Below are positions 60,301 through 63,676 of a DNA stretch of 64,000 nt, piece after piece. This DNA comes from Linepithema humile. Its lineage: Eukaryota; Arthropoda; Insecta; Hymenoptera; Formicidae. The DNA lies in assembly GCF_040581485.1 (NCBI RefSeq), contig NC_090130.1, positions 19,409,656 to 19,473,655 on the forward strand, written 5' to 3'. The position numbers and the translations under genes are program-made. Positions within the stretch are counted from its first letter, which is position 1; each line of letters starts with the position of its first letter. Under the pieces are notes generated by a model. The model was not told the origin of the DNA. It did not search any database and was given only the letters and a program-made list of their open reading frames with translations.

Positions 60301-61496
60301 ATAAGACTTAAAAAAGTTTATTTATTGGCTTTATCAGTTTGACCTTGGGTAACGTCACCAAAGTCAAGGTTAGGTCAGCTTAAATTTTTTAAACTGAACT
60401 TCCTACTTTTTATTGTATATTCTTATAGCCCTTCTTGAGACCTTTACAAAATACTATAATTTTATCTACTTTAGGTTAGCCGTTTCAAAGTTATCGAGGT
60501 TTTTATAGTAAAATGTCGGTAACTATAGGCCAGTCATGAAAACCGTTTATTATTTAGCTCTGACAATGAGTCTTACAAGTCTTTGTCCATTGTTCAGAAG
60601 GTCAGAAGGTACAATATATGCGAAAACCAGCTCATTTAACCGAAATCCAATTTCTAATGGAATTAGAGCGGGGTTCTTTCAAATTGTGCAAAATCCATAC
60701 AGAAAAAATATTTGATGATATTAATACTCTACATATCAACAGATATGTATATAGACAGAATCTTTTGTCTTTATATCGAAAAATACTATAATTTGTAGGT
60801 CCCTTTCCCTGGCCTTTTGTTGGAAACCATTTTTACTTACGAAAATTAACCCGTGTACTTGGTGGACAACATTTAGCCTTTTTGGAGCTGAGCAAATTAT
60901 ATAACAGCGGTGTTGTTAGCTTACAATTAGGCGCCAGCAAAGTGATTGTTATCTCAAACGCTAAATTGATACAAGAAGTTTTAAACAAGGAAGAGTATGA
61001 TGGGCGACCTTGGACCGAATTTATAAAAATTCGAAATTTCGGAATGAAAAAAGGTAATAAATTCAATTTGTTATTCTACGACCTCGCTATTTAGCATTTT
61101 ACAACTTTGTCACAAATTTCTGAAAGAAAAATCTTGAAATTTTTAAGTAACAAGTAAAACTGATTTTTTTGGGGGGTTATACAAGTCAGATGGTCAAGAA
61201 TCTAAATTAAGGACAATTTTTAATTAAAATTATTAATTGTGAAATCAGGAATTACGATGAACGACGGTCCTGATTGGAAGGAATTACGCGCTTGGTCAAT
61301 ACGCACCTTGAGGAGCATTGGTTTTGCTAAACGGGAAATGACAGAACTAATTACGAATGAACTTAAACTTATATTGGAGAGATTAAAGGACAATAGTGTG
61401 CAACACATACGACCTGCGATTGAGCCAGCTGTAATAAATGTTCTTTGGACATTAGTAACAGGAAAGCCACTCCACTACGATTTGAGGTGCATAATC
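24386..61496 (+). CDS. Cytochrome P450, 5' exons 1-3 (CYP305/CYP15-like), gene continues past window
   Basis: Haem-thiolate mono-oxygenase of the endoplasmic reticulum, N-terminal 202 codons. Exon 1 (24386-24488) encodes a membrane anchor (MALIVVMLIVSFIFAVLM) and RLTYPPG. Exon 2 (60799-61053) continues PFPWPFVGNH, the proline-rich hinge, then GQHLAFLELSKLYNSGVVSL. Exon 3 (61249-61496) holds GITMNDGPDWKELRAWSIRT, with the helix C WxxxR haem-propionate motif, and LWTLVTGKP. All junctions are GT-AG, phase 1 between exons 1-2 and 2-3. The helix I, ExxR and cysteine-loop exons are not in the window. Sequence style suggests the clan 2 CYP305/CYP15 group, which includes methyl farnesoate epoxidase relatives, but the exact family is uncertain. 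Intron 1 would be 36,310 bp of nested mobile elements. The alternative is that exon 1 belongs to a different P450 copy. Confidence 0.85.
24664..24763. repeat. Short foldback related to the one at 113-262
   Basis: Inverted blocks GATATTGTTATGTATCA and TGATACATAACGACATC flank a loop of about 45 bases. The bases just outside (AATTCTTA and AAAATTATAGAATAGGGGG) resemble the first element in the window, whose copy is longer. Confidence 0.55.
24820..25540. repeat. Diverged inverted repeat region at start of the large P450 intron element
   Basis: GGTCTATCTCACGGATTAAGGA at about 24886 and TCCTTAGTCCGTGGTCTATC at about 25525 are inverted. So are purine- and pyrimidine-rich blocks near 24955 and 25465 that carry CCGCCATATT- and ATATGGCGG-type ends. 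The extreme left part (CCTATCCAGACAAACTTGCA) is matched in reverse at about 43865-43885. No coding sequence. Confidence 0.5.
25595..25626. repeat. 24-bp palindromic micro-insertion with 6-bp duplication
   Basis: The left arm reads GGCCAT, then a palindrome CCAAGATCT..AGATCTTGG, then GGCCAT again. The mirrored right arm at about 36372-36382 has a single uninterrupted GGCCATGCC-equivalent. The insertion is therefore polarised by the other arm. Confidence 0.7.
25661..26378. mobile_element. hAT-type palindromic MITE with 8-bp target duplication
   Basis: Inverted arms of about 300 bp (25661-25955 and 26085-26378) begin CAGTGCTCGGAATTAGTCTG on each end. CTCTAGGC is directly duplicated at 25653-25660 and 26379-26386. 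The mirrored arm of the host element near 36337-36350 shows the uninterrupted site. An 8-bp duplication with CAG-starting ends fits the hAT superfamily. It is non-coding. A diverged relative appears at about 38930-39300. Confidence 0.9.
27545..27872. repeat. Tandem repeat, unit about 89 bp, in left arm of the giant foldback
   Basis: Three to four partial units contain GTCAGCTGACGTTAGATCGC and CACGAATAAATCGTCTTT followed by CTCTCTTTTTTCTAAACTG. The same array appears in reverse at about 29345-29665 in the right arm. Confidence 0.8.
29345..29665. repeat. Mirror copy of the 89-bp tandem repeat in right arm
   Basis: Units read AAAAAAGAGAGCTAAAGACG and GCGATCTAACGTCAGCTGAC, the reverse complement of the left-arm array, with the same unit number and order mirrored. 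Confidence 0.8.
30673..30939. mobile_element. TAAGGCACTA-type MITE, 7-bp target duplication CGCTAAC
   Basis: Inverted arms of about 70 bp start TAAGGCACTAGATATGTAGG. CGCTAAC is repeated at 30666-30672 and 30940-30946. The mirrored block of the host element near 31727 shows an unbroken site. It shares end sequence (GCACTA, TATTCTC, CCATTTT) with elements at 43368-43583, 58288-58490 and 58492-59017. An ACAGGGTG repeat end lies in its loop. Confidence 0.85.
31036..31205. mobile_element. Palindromic MITE
   Basis: Arms of about 65 bp (TAACTGCATATGCATAGCAT, GACCGTCTCGACCAATGAAC and complements) surround a loop of about 35 bases (CATAAAGGTGCC). Nested in the 1.4-kb element. Confidence 0.85.
31234..31510. 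mobile_element. Near-perfect palindrome of about 275 bp
   Basis: Arms begin GAGACCCTAAAAAGAGAGAC and meet near 31373 with almost no loop (ACACTATGAATACGGCCATAGTGT). Nested in the 1.4-kb element. No coding sequence. Confidence 0.9.
31549..31652. repeat. 11-bp tandem repeat (AGCAGTTGTTG)
   Basis: About nine units of AGCAGTTGTTG, with one variant (AGCAGTTGCTA). The minus-strand open frame over it (repeated Asn-Cys-Ser-Thr-Thr-Ala) is only the repeat translated. Confidence 0.9.
32131..33225. mobile_element. Foldback-ended element (CTATACCCTAACAGCACA ends)
   Basis: Ends CTATACCCTAACAGCACACG (32131) and GTGCTGTTAGGGTATAG (to 33225) are inverted and abut the next element. The interior repeats CGTATAATCTCAGGTTTGAC twice (about 32262 and 32324). 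It has inverted TTCTCAG and CTGAGAA blocks near the right end. No coding sequence. Confidence 0.7.
33223..35082. mobile_element. 1.86-kb foldback element with TATAGTTGGCCCCCCTCC ends
   Basis: Ends at 33223 and 35082 are inverted over about 55 bases. Further paired blocks lie inward: CACGCAC-rich stretches at about 33510-33545 and 34698-34740, AGATCTATAGAG-type blocks, and GACAGCTACTGTTTGTCGAT (34577) against its complement at 33672. The middle (33740-34540) is AT-rich with no gene. Flanking TA dinucleotides are present on both sides. Confidence 0.78.
35134..35763. mobile_element. PIF/Harbinger-derived MITE with TTA duplication
   Basis: Inverted ends TGGCTGGTTTATGCTTCGGT lie at 35134 and 35763. 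TTA at 35131-35133 and 35764-35766 is the 3-bp duplication typical of Harbinger. Sibling palindromes at 35907 and 36080 show the empty site (TCGTCTTAAGCAC). The interior 35313-35610 retains the start of a transposase (see separate entry). Confidence 0.93.
35313..35620 (+). pseudogene. PIF/Harbinger transposase N-terminal fragment
   Basis: From ATG 35313 the frame reads MNRQRQKTLMFGMALLLSS, hits a stop near 35400, then continues in frame with RRYAVRPLNRKRHETGHF and later EQFFKYTRI. This order (an RRYWVRP-like block, then a D/E-QFFKYTRM block) is the N-terminal region of insect PIF/Harbinger transposases. The DDE nuclease region is absent. It sits wholly inside the MITE 35134-35763, which explains the MITE as an internal-deletion product of a full-length Harbinger element. 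A one-letter stop and loss of about two thirds of the protein make it non-functional. Confidence 0.8.
36648..36955 (+). pseudogene. Second PIF/Harbinger transposase N-terminal fragment
   Basis: ATG at 36648 opens MEDEEIVYSVLVFSYILLKK, then KHKRRWWVRPIN, a hallmark of PIF/Harbinger transposases. After a stop near 36767 the frame continues QENFAHLFQKLKYNKDM. After a shift near 36890 the strand reads KKSNWRALLLEQSLI, the block just before the first catalytic Asp. Coding resemblance ends at about 36950, where it abuts the convergent MADF gene, so the DDE domain has been deleted. It is a different copy from the fragment at 35313. Confidence 0.8.
36956..38231 (-). pseudogene. MADF-domain DNA-binding protein of a Harbinger element, frameshifted
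   Basis: Minus-strand exons placed at 38231-38042, 37955-37794, 37713-37616 and 37325-36956. The first exon encodes DTVLIDLENFPHLYDKSIAD and AWMKISSILKLSG. The second continues CQSKWQRLREKFSREKK and, after a one-base slip in an A-run, LYDQMKFLDSFVKTRK. Together these form a MADF (SANT/Myb-like) domain with its conserved aromatic and acidic positions. The last exon has a BESS-like region (DDYFSSTIAYQLRKIKEQKK). MADF proteins are the usual partner of PIF/Harbinger transposases, helping nuclear import and DNA binding. At least one, probably two, single-base frameshifts (about 37890 and 37640) break it. An assembly error in the A-run cannot be excluded. Confidence 0.78.
37390..37497. mobile_element. 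Palindromic MITE in an intron of the MADF gene
   Basis: Ends CAGCAAACACAGAACATTGC and its complement flank internal ACATTG and CAATGT repeats, so the whole 108 bases form an imperfect hairpin. It lies between exons 37325 and 37616 of the minus-strand MADF gene. Confidence 0.85.
37970..38315. repeat. Duplicated intron start, about 75 bp
   Basis: AAAGTTACGAGATATATAAAAGG with the following AAACAATCAAGAAAATTACCTG occurs at about 37983-38044 and again at about 38258-38314. Both copies end in a minus-strand splice donor (CAG then GTAATTTTC). The MADF first coding exon is thus bounded on both sides by the same intronic sequence. Confidence 0.75.
38450..38625. repeat. Foldback of about 175 bp
   Basis: CTGAGCTGCCAGATTGAAGA (38455) pairs with TCTTCAATCTGACAGCTCTGA (about 38600-38620), and GAGCAACGA with TTGCTCG. 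The loop is moderately GC-rich. It could be the terminal repeat zone of the adjacent Harbinger element or an independent MITE. Confidence 0.65.
38700..39835. other. Non-coding stretch with a diverged hAT-type MITE relic
   Basis: About 38930-39300 resembles the hAT MITE at 25661-26378: a GC-rich CGCGCGGCCGCTGGCGGC block, then AT-rich runs, then GAGATACTATTATGAATGCGTTTT and AAGTGGTTTCCCC. It lacks intact ends. The rest is AT-rich with no recognisable protein. Two opposite short frames at 39363-39663 look like chance. Confidence 0.5.
39836..40688. repeat. Tandem repeat, unit about 245-290 bp, 3.3 copies
   Basis: Copies begin at about 39836, 40126, 40375 and 40621 (the last truncated). Each begins ATCGA(G/C)AGATCTTTCAATCC or a close variant, and contains GAGACAAGCAACTTTGGT, GGAGTTATAGCTCTTTTTCG and GGGGCCTGTAACTCGG. 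The first copy has an extra segment of about 40 bases (GTTGGGAACTATGGGTCGCC). Satellite-like, non-coding. Confidence 0.9.
40689..42052. repeat. Minisatellite, units of 21 and 23 bp (CACGTTTTTCGTTCCGTACG(CG)T)
   Basis: About 60 head-to-tail units mix 21-bp and 23-bp forms, with point variants such as GTTTTG and GTTCTG. The unit has no stop codon in any forward frame, so three long overlapping open frames (over 400 codons each) arise and read as Phe-Arg-Thr-Ser repeats. They are artefacts, not a gene. The array directly abuts the tandem repeat on its left. Its last units degenerate to CGTTCCGCACGTC. Confidence 0.95.
42056..42242. repeat. Isolated relic of the giant-foldback core
   Basis: About 187 bases match 28196-28386 closely (AATAAAGAAGCTG..AATCGTCTATTG through GGAAATTTTCAGATCGATTC). 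It starts at the end of the minisatellite and is not mirrored here. It shows that the foldback family has dispersed fragments. Confidence 0.85.
42533..43655 (+). mobile_element. P/THAP-type deletion derivative
   Basis: Inverted ends CTTTGACTATAT.. and ..ATATAGTCAAAG lie at about 42537 and 43648, with AAACATGGACTG just inside. Two coding scraps remain. ATG 42744 opens MVRYYFIEGYRSTKYQ, which aligns with a THAP N-terminus except that both first zinc ligands (CxxxxC) read Tyr. Then 42949-43164 gives HKYELIKLFISLYIKY and a tail RHINKKLTIWKGQ, resembling the C-terminal end of THAP/P transposases such as that at 4690-4760. The catalytic middle is missing. A separate MITE is inserted at 43368-43583. 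Confidence 0.6.
43368..43583. mobile_element. TAAGGCACTA-type MITE, 7-bp target duplication CTTATGC
   Basis: Ends TAGAGCACTATAGATG (left) and TTATAGTGCCTTA (right) with inverted arms including CTCACGTCTGCGCCATTTTT. CTTATGC flanks it at 43361-43367 and 43584-43590. Same family as 30673-30939 and the elements near 58.3-59.0 kb. Confidence 0.9.
43943..44045. repeat. Small foldback
   Basis: GTTCTTTATAGTTGAAT pairs with TTCAGCTATAAAGAAC around a short loop. Looser pairing (CACGGTGTAAG..) extends outward. Nothing coding in 43656-44146. Confidence 0.55.
44147..44459. mobile_element. Solo LTR (313 bp)
   Basis: Starts TGTTACGTTCACC and ends GGGACGTAACA, the TG..CA ends of an LTR. It is flanked by ATAT on both sides inside a TA microsatellite, compatible with a 4-bp duplication. 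No internal region remains, so it is probably the product of LTR-LTR recombination. The next LTR element begins 12 bases further on in the same TA tract. Confidence 0.8.
44472..44771 (-). mobile_element. 3' LTR of gypsy element A
   Basis: 300 bp from TGTTACACTCACGACG to GCGCAAGCGCAACA. Read on the minus strand it follows a purine-rich tract (AAGGGGGGAAG, the polypurine primer). The partner LTR starts at 50527. Confidence 0.92.
45333..46549 (-). pseudogene. Gypsy element A integrase region
   Basis: Two minus-strand segments, 46549-46259 and 46286-45333, joined by a frameshift. The first carries the end of the H2C2 zinc-binding region (HDSPSNGHFDVNKTLAKIR, then CEIC after the shift). The second carries the catalytic core: Asp in VQMDILGPLP, Asp in VHTDQGKCF and Glu in PQSDGQVERQQ, the DDE triad of Ty3/gypsy integrases. 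A C-terminal region with KVWFFNP and GPYSIVKKL follows. The core itself is open, but the upstream frame is broken. Confidence 0.9.
46664..48600 (-). pseudogene. Gypsy element A protease, reverse transcriptase and RNase H
   Basis: Minus-strand pieces are 48600-48304 (protease, active-site region VDTDSDVSIVN in place of DTGAD), 48264-47920, 47874-46867 (reverse transcriptase) and 46867-46664 (end of RNase H). Reverse transcriptase motifs include CVDYRKINTATIKDSYPLPR and FGLCNAPATFERLM. It is doubly damaged. Around 47690 the stretch that should hold the first catalytic Asp is missing (DQLSG runs straight into a KEDRKKTAF block), and the YLDD box reads YLDN. Stops near 48303 (TGA) and 47920 (TGA) and a frameshift near 46870 add to this. 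A dead copy of a retroelement polyprotein. Confidence 0.9.
48601..50420 (-). pseudogene. Gypsy element A gag, split by an insertion
   Basis: The N-terminal part lies at about 50420-49767 (KPDIFDGNVSIREFLAQFD, KARTILDSF, then after a frameshift near 49920 LAYPECNLVVRDKIACAQF). The C-terminal part at 48829-48601 includes a CCHC zinc knuckle (CWQCGKAGHFRIEC). The two parts are separated by the 931-bp Harbinger-type element at 48833-49763. The reading frame is continuous across the insertion point if the element and one target copy are ignored, so gag was intact there when it was hit. Confidence 0.85.
48833..49763 (+). mobile_element. Harbinger-type element with MADF ORF, inserted in gypsy gag
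   Basis: Inverted ends AGCTTTGTGTCCAC and AGCCTTGTGTCCAC, with TAA duplicated at 48830-48832 and 49764-49766, the PIF/Harbinger target. GGTCCGAGATCTCGG blocks are inverted further in. The + strand from ATG 49319 encodes a MADF domain: LLMLYQQHPCLYVTKSVDYH, KKKINNLRSQYL, then after a frameshift near 49555 GALLDDIYKPTWWLFEDMSF. No transposase is present, so the element is non-autonomous and carries only the DNA-binding partner, now frameshifted. Confidence 0.9.
50527..50857 (-). mobile_element. 5' LTR of gypsy element A, interrupted; remainder at 58090-58095
   Basis: Starts TGTTGCACTCGCGACG and matches the LTR at 44472. It has an extra tandem duplication of about 38 bases (TTTATTTACAAATTACTAAG repeated near 50730 and 50767). 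It is cut after AAGC at 50857 by element B and its last six bases (GCAACA) follow at 58090-58095. On the minus strand the LTR is followed by TGGGGGCTTGTCCGGGA, complementary to the 3' end of tRNA-Pro, the primer-binding site. The overall element is flanked by ATAT at 44468-44471 and 58096-58099. Confidence 0.9.
50858..51206 (-). mobile_element. 3' LTR of errantivirus-like element B
   Basis: 349 bp from TGTTACGAGCG to GCACGTAACA. It differs from the partner at 57738 by two substitutions and one base in an A-run by eye, so insertion is recent. AAGC at 50854-50857 is the target duplication, repeated at 58086-58089. The purine tract AAGGGGGAGA precedes it on the minus strand. Confidence 0.95.
51453..52349 (-). 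pseudogene. Env-like ORF of element B, N-terminally short
   Basis: Open frame of 298 codons directly after pol, overlapping its end by a few bases. Features: a Cys/His-poor ectodomain with a conserved LHILCKDDKP-type block, then one strongly hydrophobic segment (about residues 190-215, MIELVIIYITVKCSLI) as transmembrane anchor, and a basic cytoplasmic tail. This matches the C-terminal half of F-protein-like envelope glycoproteins of insect errantiviruses. The N-terminal part expected for the family (signal peptide, cleavage site, fusion peptide) is not present upstream. The envelope is therefore truncated and described here only as a genomic relic. Confidence 0.7.
52346..55946 (-). pseudogene. 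Pol of element B (protease, RT, RNase H, integrase), one stop and one frameshift
   Basis: Minus strand. The protease active site reads LDTSADINII near 55940. Reverse transcriptase motifs are WRLVIDFRKLNEKTVGDAYP, the first catalytic Asp in FSCFDLA and an intact FVYLDDIVIY. RNase H shows TTDASDEGIGAIL and TTEKELLAIVWAV. Integrase has an H2C2 finger (HNSAIGGHKG, CHDCQKRK) and a DDE set in VAIDIVGPLP, LLSDQGSN and HPQSNGALERSH. Two lesions are seen: a TGA at 54876-54878 within the reverse transcriptase just after motif A, and a one-base frameshift near 52665 after the integrase core. Gag and pol frames overlap around 55940-55990, so expression would need ribosomal frameshifting. Confidence 0.92.
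55940..57250 (-). CDS. Gag of element B
   Basis: 436-codon open frame starting MNFVNFRDTKAHYN. The matrix/capsid-like region includes LVRTIYTINNLDDLCKALEK, WEVEINKLQQKRNESIENYA and FAMNKLITHFLGGL. One CCHC zinc knuckle (CNYCRKIGHTENEC) lies near residue 275, followed by a long Asn/Gln/Arg-rich tail. It is the structural protein of a Ty3/gypsy (errantivirus-like) element. It follows the 5' LTR and leader on the minus strand and overlaps the start of pol. No stop is present, so this frame looks intact. Confidence 0.92.
   Translation of the reverse strand: MNFVNFRDTKAHYNTDSSESSSSISYISDNNSKHNHVISNLETINMNDRTETVESAQGVDHFGTNLESRRSSTSNSSYFPVRNSLSLIPVFNGKNIPVTQFTADCKGVNDLVEPDDRLFFFRSVLQVKLTGDAALVRTIYTINNLDDLCKALEKEFGNSKSFDHWEVEINKLQQKRNESIENYATRTRKLNSEMILAISNYPNPTARAGLRIFAMNKLITHFLGGLHNQTAQLLLSQNFNTLEDAIESATRYITTSNYHSERFRQNRFNDTSRITCNYCRKIGHTENECRKKRYDSQNASRENQNSWQNNQYNNVRCEQNFSRNNNPNGSRFNSNQNFSNTNYQSNRFNQPNQYNQANYQRNNNLSNNLPNNLTNNSHLNYHGQAKSAQRQGQISSRAHPIQSLEQEQEHIQSEQPQEILYQSHSKNLEIQETDSC
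57251..57737 (-). promoter_or_regulatory. Leader and primer-binding site of element B
   Basis: Non-coding leader between 5' LTR and gag. Immediately after the LTR on the minus strand comes AT then TGGTGGCAGCGG, followed by a near match (CGGGATT), complementary to the 3' end of insect tRNA-Leu(AAG), which ends CCGCTGCCACCA. No other structure recognised. Confidence 0.75.
57738..58085 (-). mobile_element. 5' LTR of errantivirus-like element B
   Basis: 348 bp, TGTTACGAGCG to GCACGTAACA, nearly identical to 50858-51206. Followed by AAGC (58086-58089), the second copy of the target duplication, and then the tail of the element A LTR. Confidence 0.95.
58288..58490. mobile_element. TAAGGCACTA-family MITE, third copy
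   Basis: GAGCACTAAAGATACAGGTATT at the left and ATACTCACGTTTATATAAGG at the right. The interior (CTTGGTCCCTACAAAGTTCG, AACCTAAACATCATAAACTT) matches 43368-43583 closely. The right end runs into the next copy, so the target duplication cannot be read. Confidence 0.8.
58492..59017 (+). mobile_element. Longer copy of the MITE family containing a THAP-domain exon
   Basis: Arms of about 155 bp (58492-58650 and 58855-59017) carry the family ends TAAGGCACTATAAAACGTGA and the GCTTCTAAGCTGCTCAAACT block. The unique centre holds ATG 58691 opening MPCCVAVNCTNRTEKGARLF and LFPADDVRRQQ, a stop TGA, then IRNLRRESWTPTKSSCLCE. This is a THAP zinc finger (CxxxxC ligands present; the stop stands where the family has Trp). 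It links this MITE family to a THAP-encoding, P-like transposon. The transposase core is absent. Confidence 0.85.
59018..59468. other. Spacer with degenerate short repeats
   Basis: CACGTTTA..GAATCACACG..CGCCTTTATACACTC occurs in two or three imperfect copies (59025-59110). The remainder (to 59468) has no recognisable gene; overlapping short frames around 59265-59573 look like chance. Confidence 0.5.
59469..60222. mobile_element. Foldback element with ACAG(G)GTGT ends, arms about 290 bp
   Basis: ACAGTGTGTTTCATTTTAAT at 59471 pairs with ATTAAAATGAAACACCCTGT ending near 60219. Inner blocks (GACATAAGATGGTGGGC, AAAATTGAAGGTCATATAAA) are mirrored. The loop is about 59780-59945. TA-type flanks suggest a Tc1/mariner-like non-autonomous family, also represented at 13648 and 19177. 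Confidence 0.85.
60223..60540. repeat. One-sided relative of the ACAGGATG repeats
   Basis: Begins ACAGGATGTATAAAAAATTC directly after the preceding foldback. It carries the family layout (AAATGTTTCAGATAAAAGTT, GACCTTGGGTAACG). No inverted partner before the P450 exon at 60799. Confidence 0.6.
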
Positions 61497-62370
61497 GTTA
61501 TAAAGTTTTACAATTGTAGTATTAGTATTTTACATGTTATATATATAGAATACAAGTTACCTTACAAGTTTTTTTTAAATTTATATATTTTATGGCATAT
61601 TTTAAAACGTAGAAATTCCTGCTTAAAAAATTATCATTTGTGTCTAACTTTTAAAATAAAATAATGTAAAAAAGTGTCAATTACCTGAAATTTATTAGTA
61701 ATGTTTAATGTATAATATATAAAATAAATTAATATATAGGGTGGCCCAATGAAAAGTTTCCACCCCAATTATAATTTGCACAGACTTGCGAAGTTAAGAT
61801 ACAAAAAGCAGAAAAGTGAACAGTTCCTACGTAATTTTGGTCGCTGAATCCGAATCCGTCAGCAAAAAATGTCCATCACGTCAAGTTTTTGAGAAAAATG
61901 GAGTAATATAGGCCAAAAACAGTGATTTTTGCCATTTTTAAGGCGTTATTATGACGGACTCAAATAATATTTCAACATTCTGTCTGCGGCATCTTAAAGC
62001 GCCATATTTTGTCTTCAAATTGCAACTTTTTTTATTCCTGTAAGGTTTTTTTTCGCCGAGTTATGAAGGTTTGAAGATGGCAACTTTTCGATGATCAGAC
62101 TATGCACTGCCGAAATGGTGAAAAATCGACAATTCGGTGAATTATAAAATAAATATTTAAAAAATTGGTATCCGTGAGTTATTTAGGTCGCTGAACACGA
62201 GTCTGACGTCAGAATTACAAAATTCAAAACGTTCGTAACCGTTTCTCCCTATTTTGTCGATGCTTACTTCGTTCTCGCTCGCGCTTGTGCGTTCGGCACA
62301 GTAGAAAAATCTTTTTCTGCGTTCTAAAAACACTCTCCATAAAAACAATTTTTCTCTGCTTCTTTGTTAA
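61497..62370. other. P450 intron 3, start, with a repeat end
   Basis: After the donor at 61497 no further P450 exon is seen. From 61737 a repeat begins TATAGGGTGGCCCAATGAAA and runs to about 62370 (GGTCGCTGAATCCGAATCCG near 61850; a similar GGTCGCTGAACACGAGTCTG near 62190). It is non-coding; no complete inverted end found. Confidence 0.5.
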
Positions 62371-63135
62371 AATATTGGGTGGATTTTCGAAAAGTTATCA
62401 CCCCCGATTTGGCTGATATTCAGCCTAAATATTTATTTTATCTAGTAAATAATATTCCTAAATGGATTATTGGCGCAAATGTCCCCTCTGCCTTCCAGCC
62501 CCCCTCAAAGGTAAAACTGTTTTTATTAATTATTTTAGAAAGTATTCATTGTACGGAAAAAGTTGTTAAACAAAAAATGAAGCTCATAATAAACTCTACA
62601 AATAAGGTTCTATACATATTTTACCTAACTCCAATATTTTAGTCATTATTATCAAAAAAACTTGTAAAAGCCTAGTAGGAGGGTCGGCACTCACTGCATC
62701 CACGCATACACTTTACAACGCGAAGCGAGGTTCCACGTGGGTTTACGAGTTTCTACGCAAAGCGAGACTCAATCCAAATCCTATGTGTGTAGTTTTTTGA
62801 TGGTGGAGCCCCCCGCAGGGAGACGGAACACACTGCCTCCAGATTTTTGATAATAATGGCTAAAATATTGGAGTTAGGTAAAATATGTATAGGACCTTAT
62901 TTGTAGAGCATTTTATGAGCTTCATTTTTTGTTTGACAACTTTTTCCGTACAATAAACACTTTCTGAAATAATTAACAAAAACAGTTTTACCTTTGAGGA
63001 GGGCTGGGGAGCGTAGGGGGCATTTGCGCCAAAAATCCATTTGGGAATATTATTTACTAGATAAAATAAGTATTGAGACTGAAAATAAGCCAAATCGGAG
63101 GTGATAGCTTTTCGGAAGTTTATCCAAAATATTCA
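62371..63135. mobile_element. Foldback element, arms about 280 bp
   Basis: Left arm 62371-62650 and right arm about 62852-63135 are inverted (GAAAAGTTATCACCCCCGAT against ATCGGAGGTGATAGCTTTTC; GGTAAAACTG against CAGTTTTACC). The loop is about 200 bp and GC-richer. Open frames on the two arms give the same peptide because they are mirror copies, not a gene pair. Confidence 0.88.
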
Positions 63136-63140
63136 AATAT

Positions 63141-63460
63141 TTTATTTAGGATACCTATATTACGTCGCAGAAATTCGAATCTTTCTAAATTTAACAGTTT
63201 CGTAAAAATATCCGCTAACTGATGTTTTATTCGCACATATTTTACACTTATCACACTGTTTTCAAGTCACGCACGTAATGACATATTTAACATCTATATG
63301 TCTAGCAAGCCCTACAATTTCTTTCGTCGTAGCCGCTGTGACATAATCAGTCCCATGTCAGTAGTGGAAAGCGCTATACTTTGATGTTTCTTGCTTAGCC
63401 GGATCGCAATTCGCGTAATACATGGTACACCGATTGATTAATGCGTCTCTTTGCCTCCGG
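63141..63460 (-). pseudogene. Ty1/copia RNase H relic
   Basis: On the minus strand, in two frames: SKKHQSIALSTT, then DYVTAATTKEIVGLARHIDV, then VISVKYVRIKHQLADIFTK and ERFEFLRRNIGIL. This order (ALSTTEAEY-type block, ATKE block, QLADIFTK tail) is the C-terminal end of copia polyproteins. Stops and at least one frameshift are present. No LTR was found nearby. Confidence 0.82.
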
Positions 63461-63676
63461 CGACATCAGATGCTATCTGTACAGAATAAAAAGTTTCATA
63501 AGACAGTATTTAATTTTTGTATTAACGAACGGAAATATATTTGAGAATTTTTTAAAATTTCTTTATCTCTTTATCTCTTTTGTAATACCATATTATTGAT
63601 TCTTTTTCACTTTCGCACACGACACTTTCGTACATGGTTTTATCTCCTGGTCATAGTTTGTCTTCGAATAACAAAG

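Noticed and set aside
62364..63093. Two similar hypothetical proteins on opposite strands
   Set aside because: Mirror arms of one foldback element; no codon-level constraint visible.
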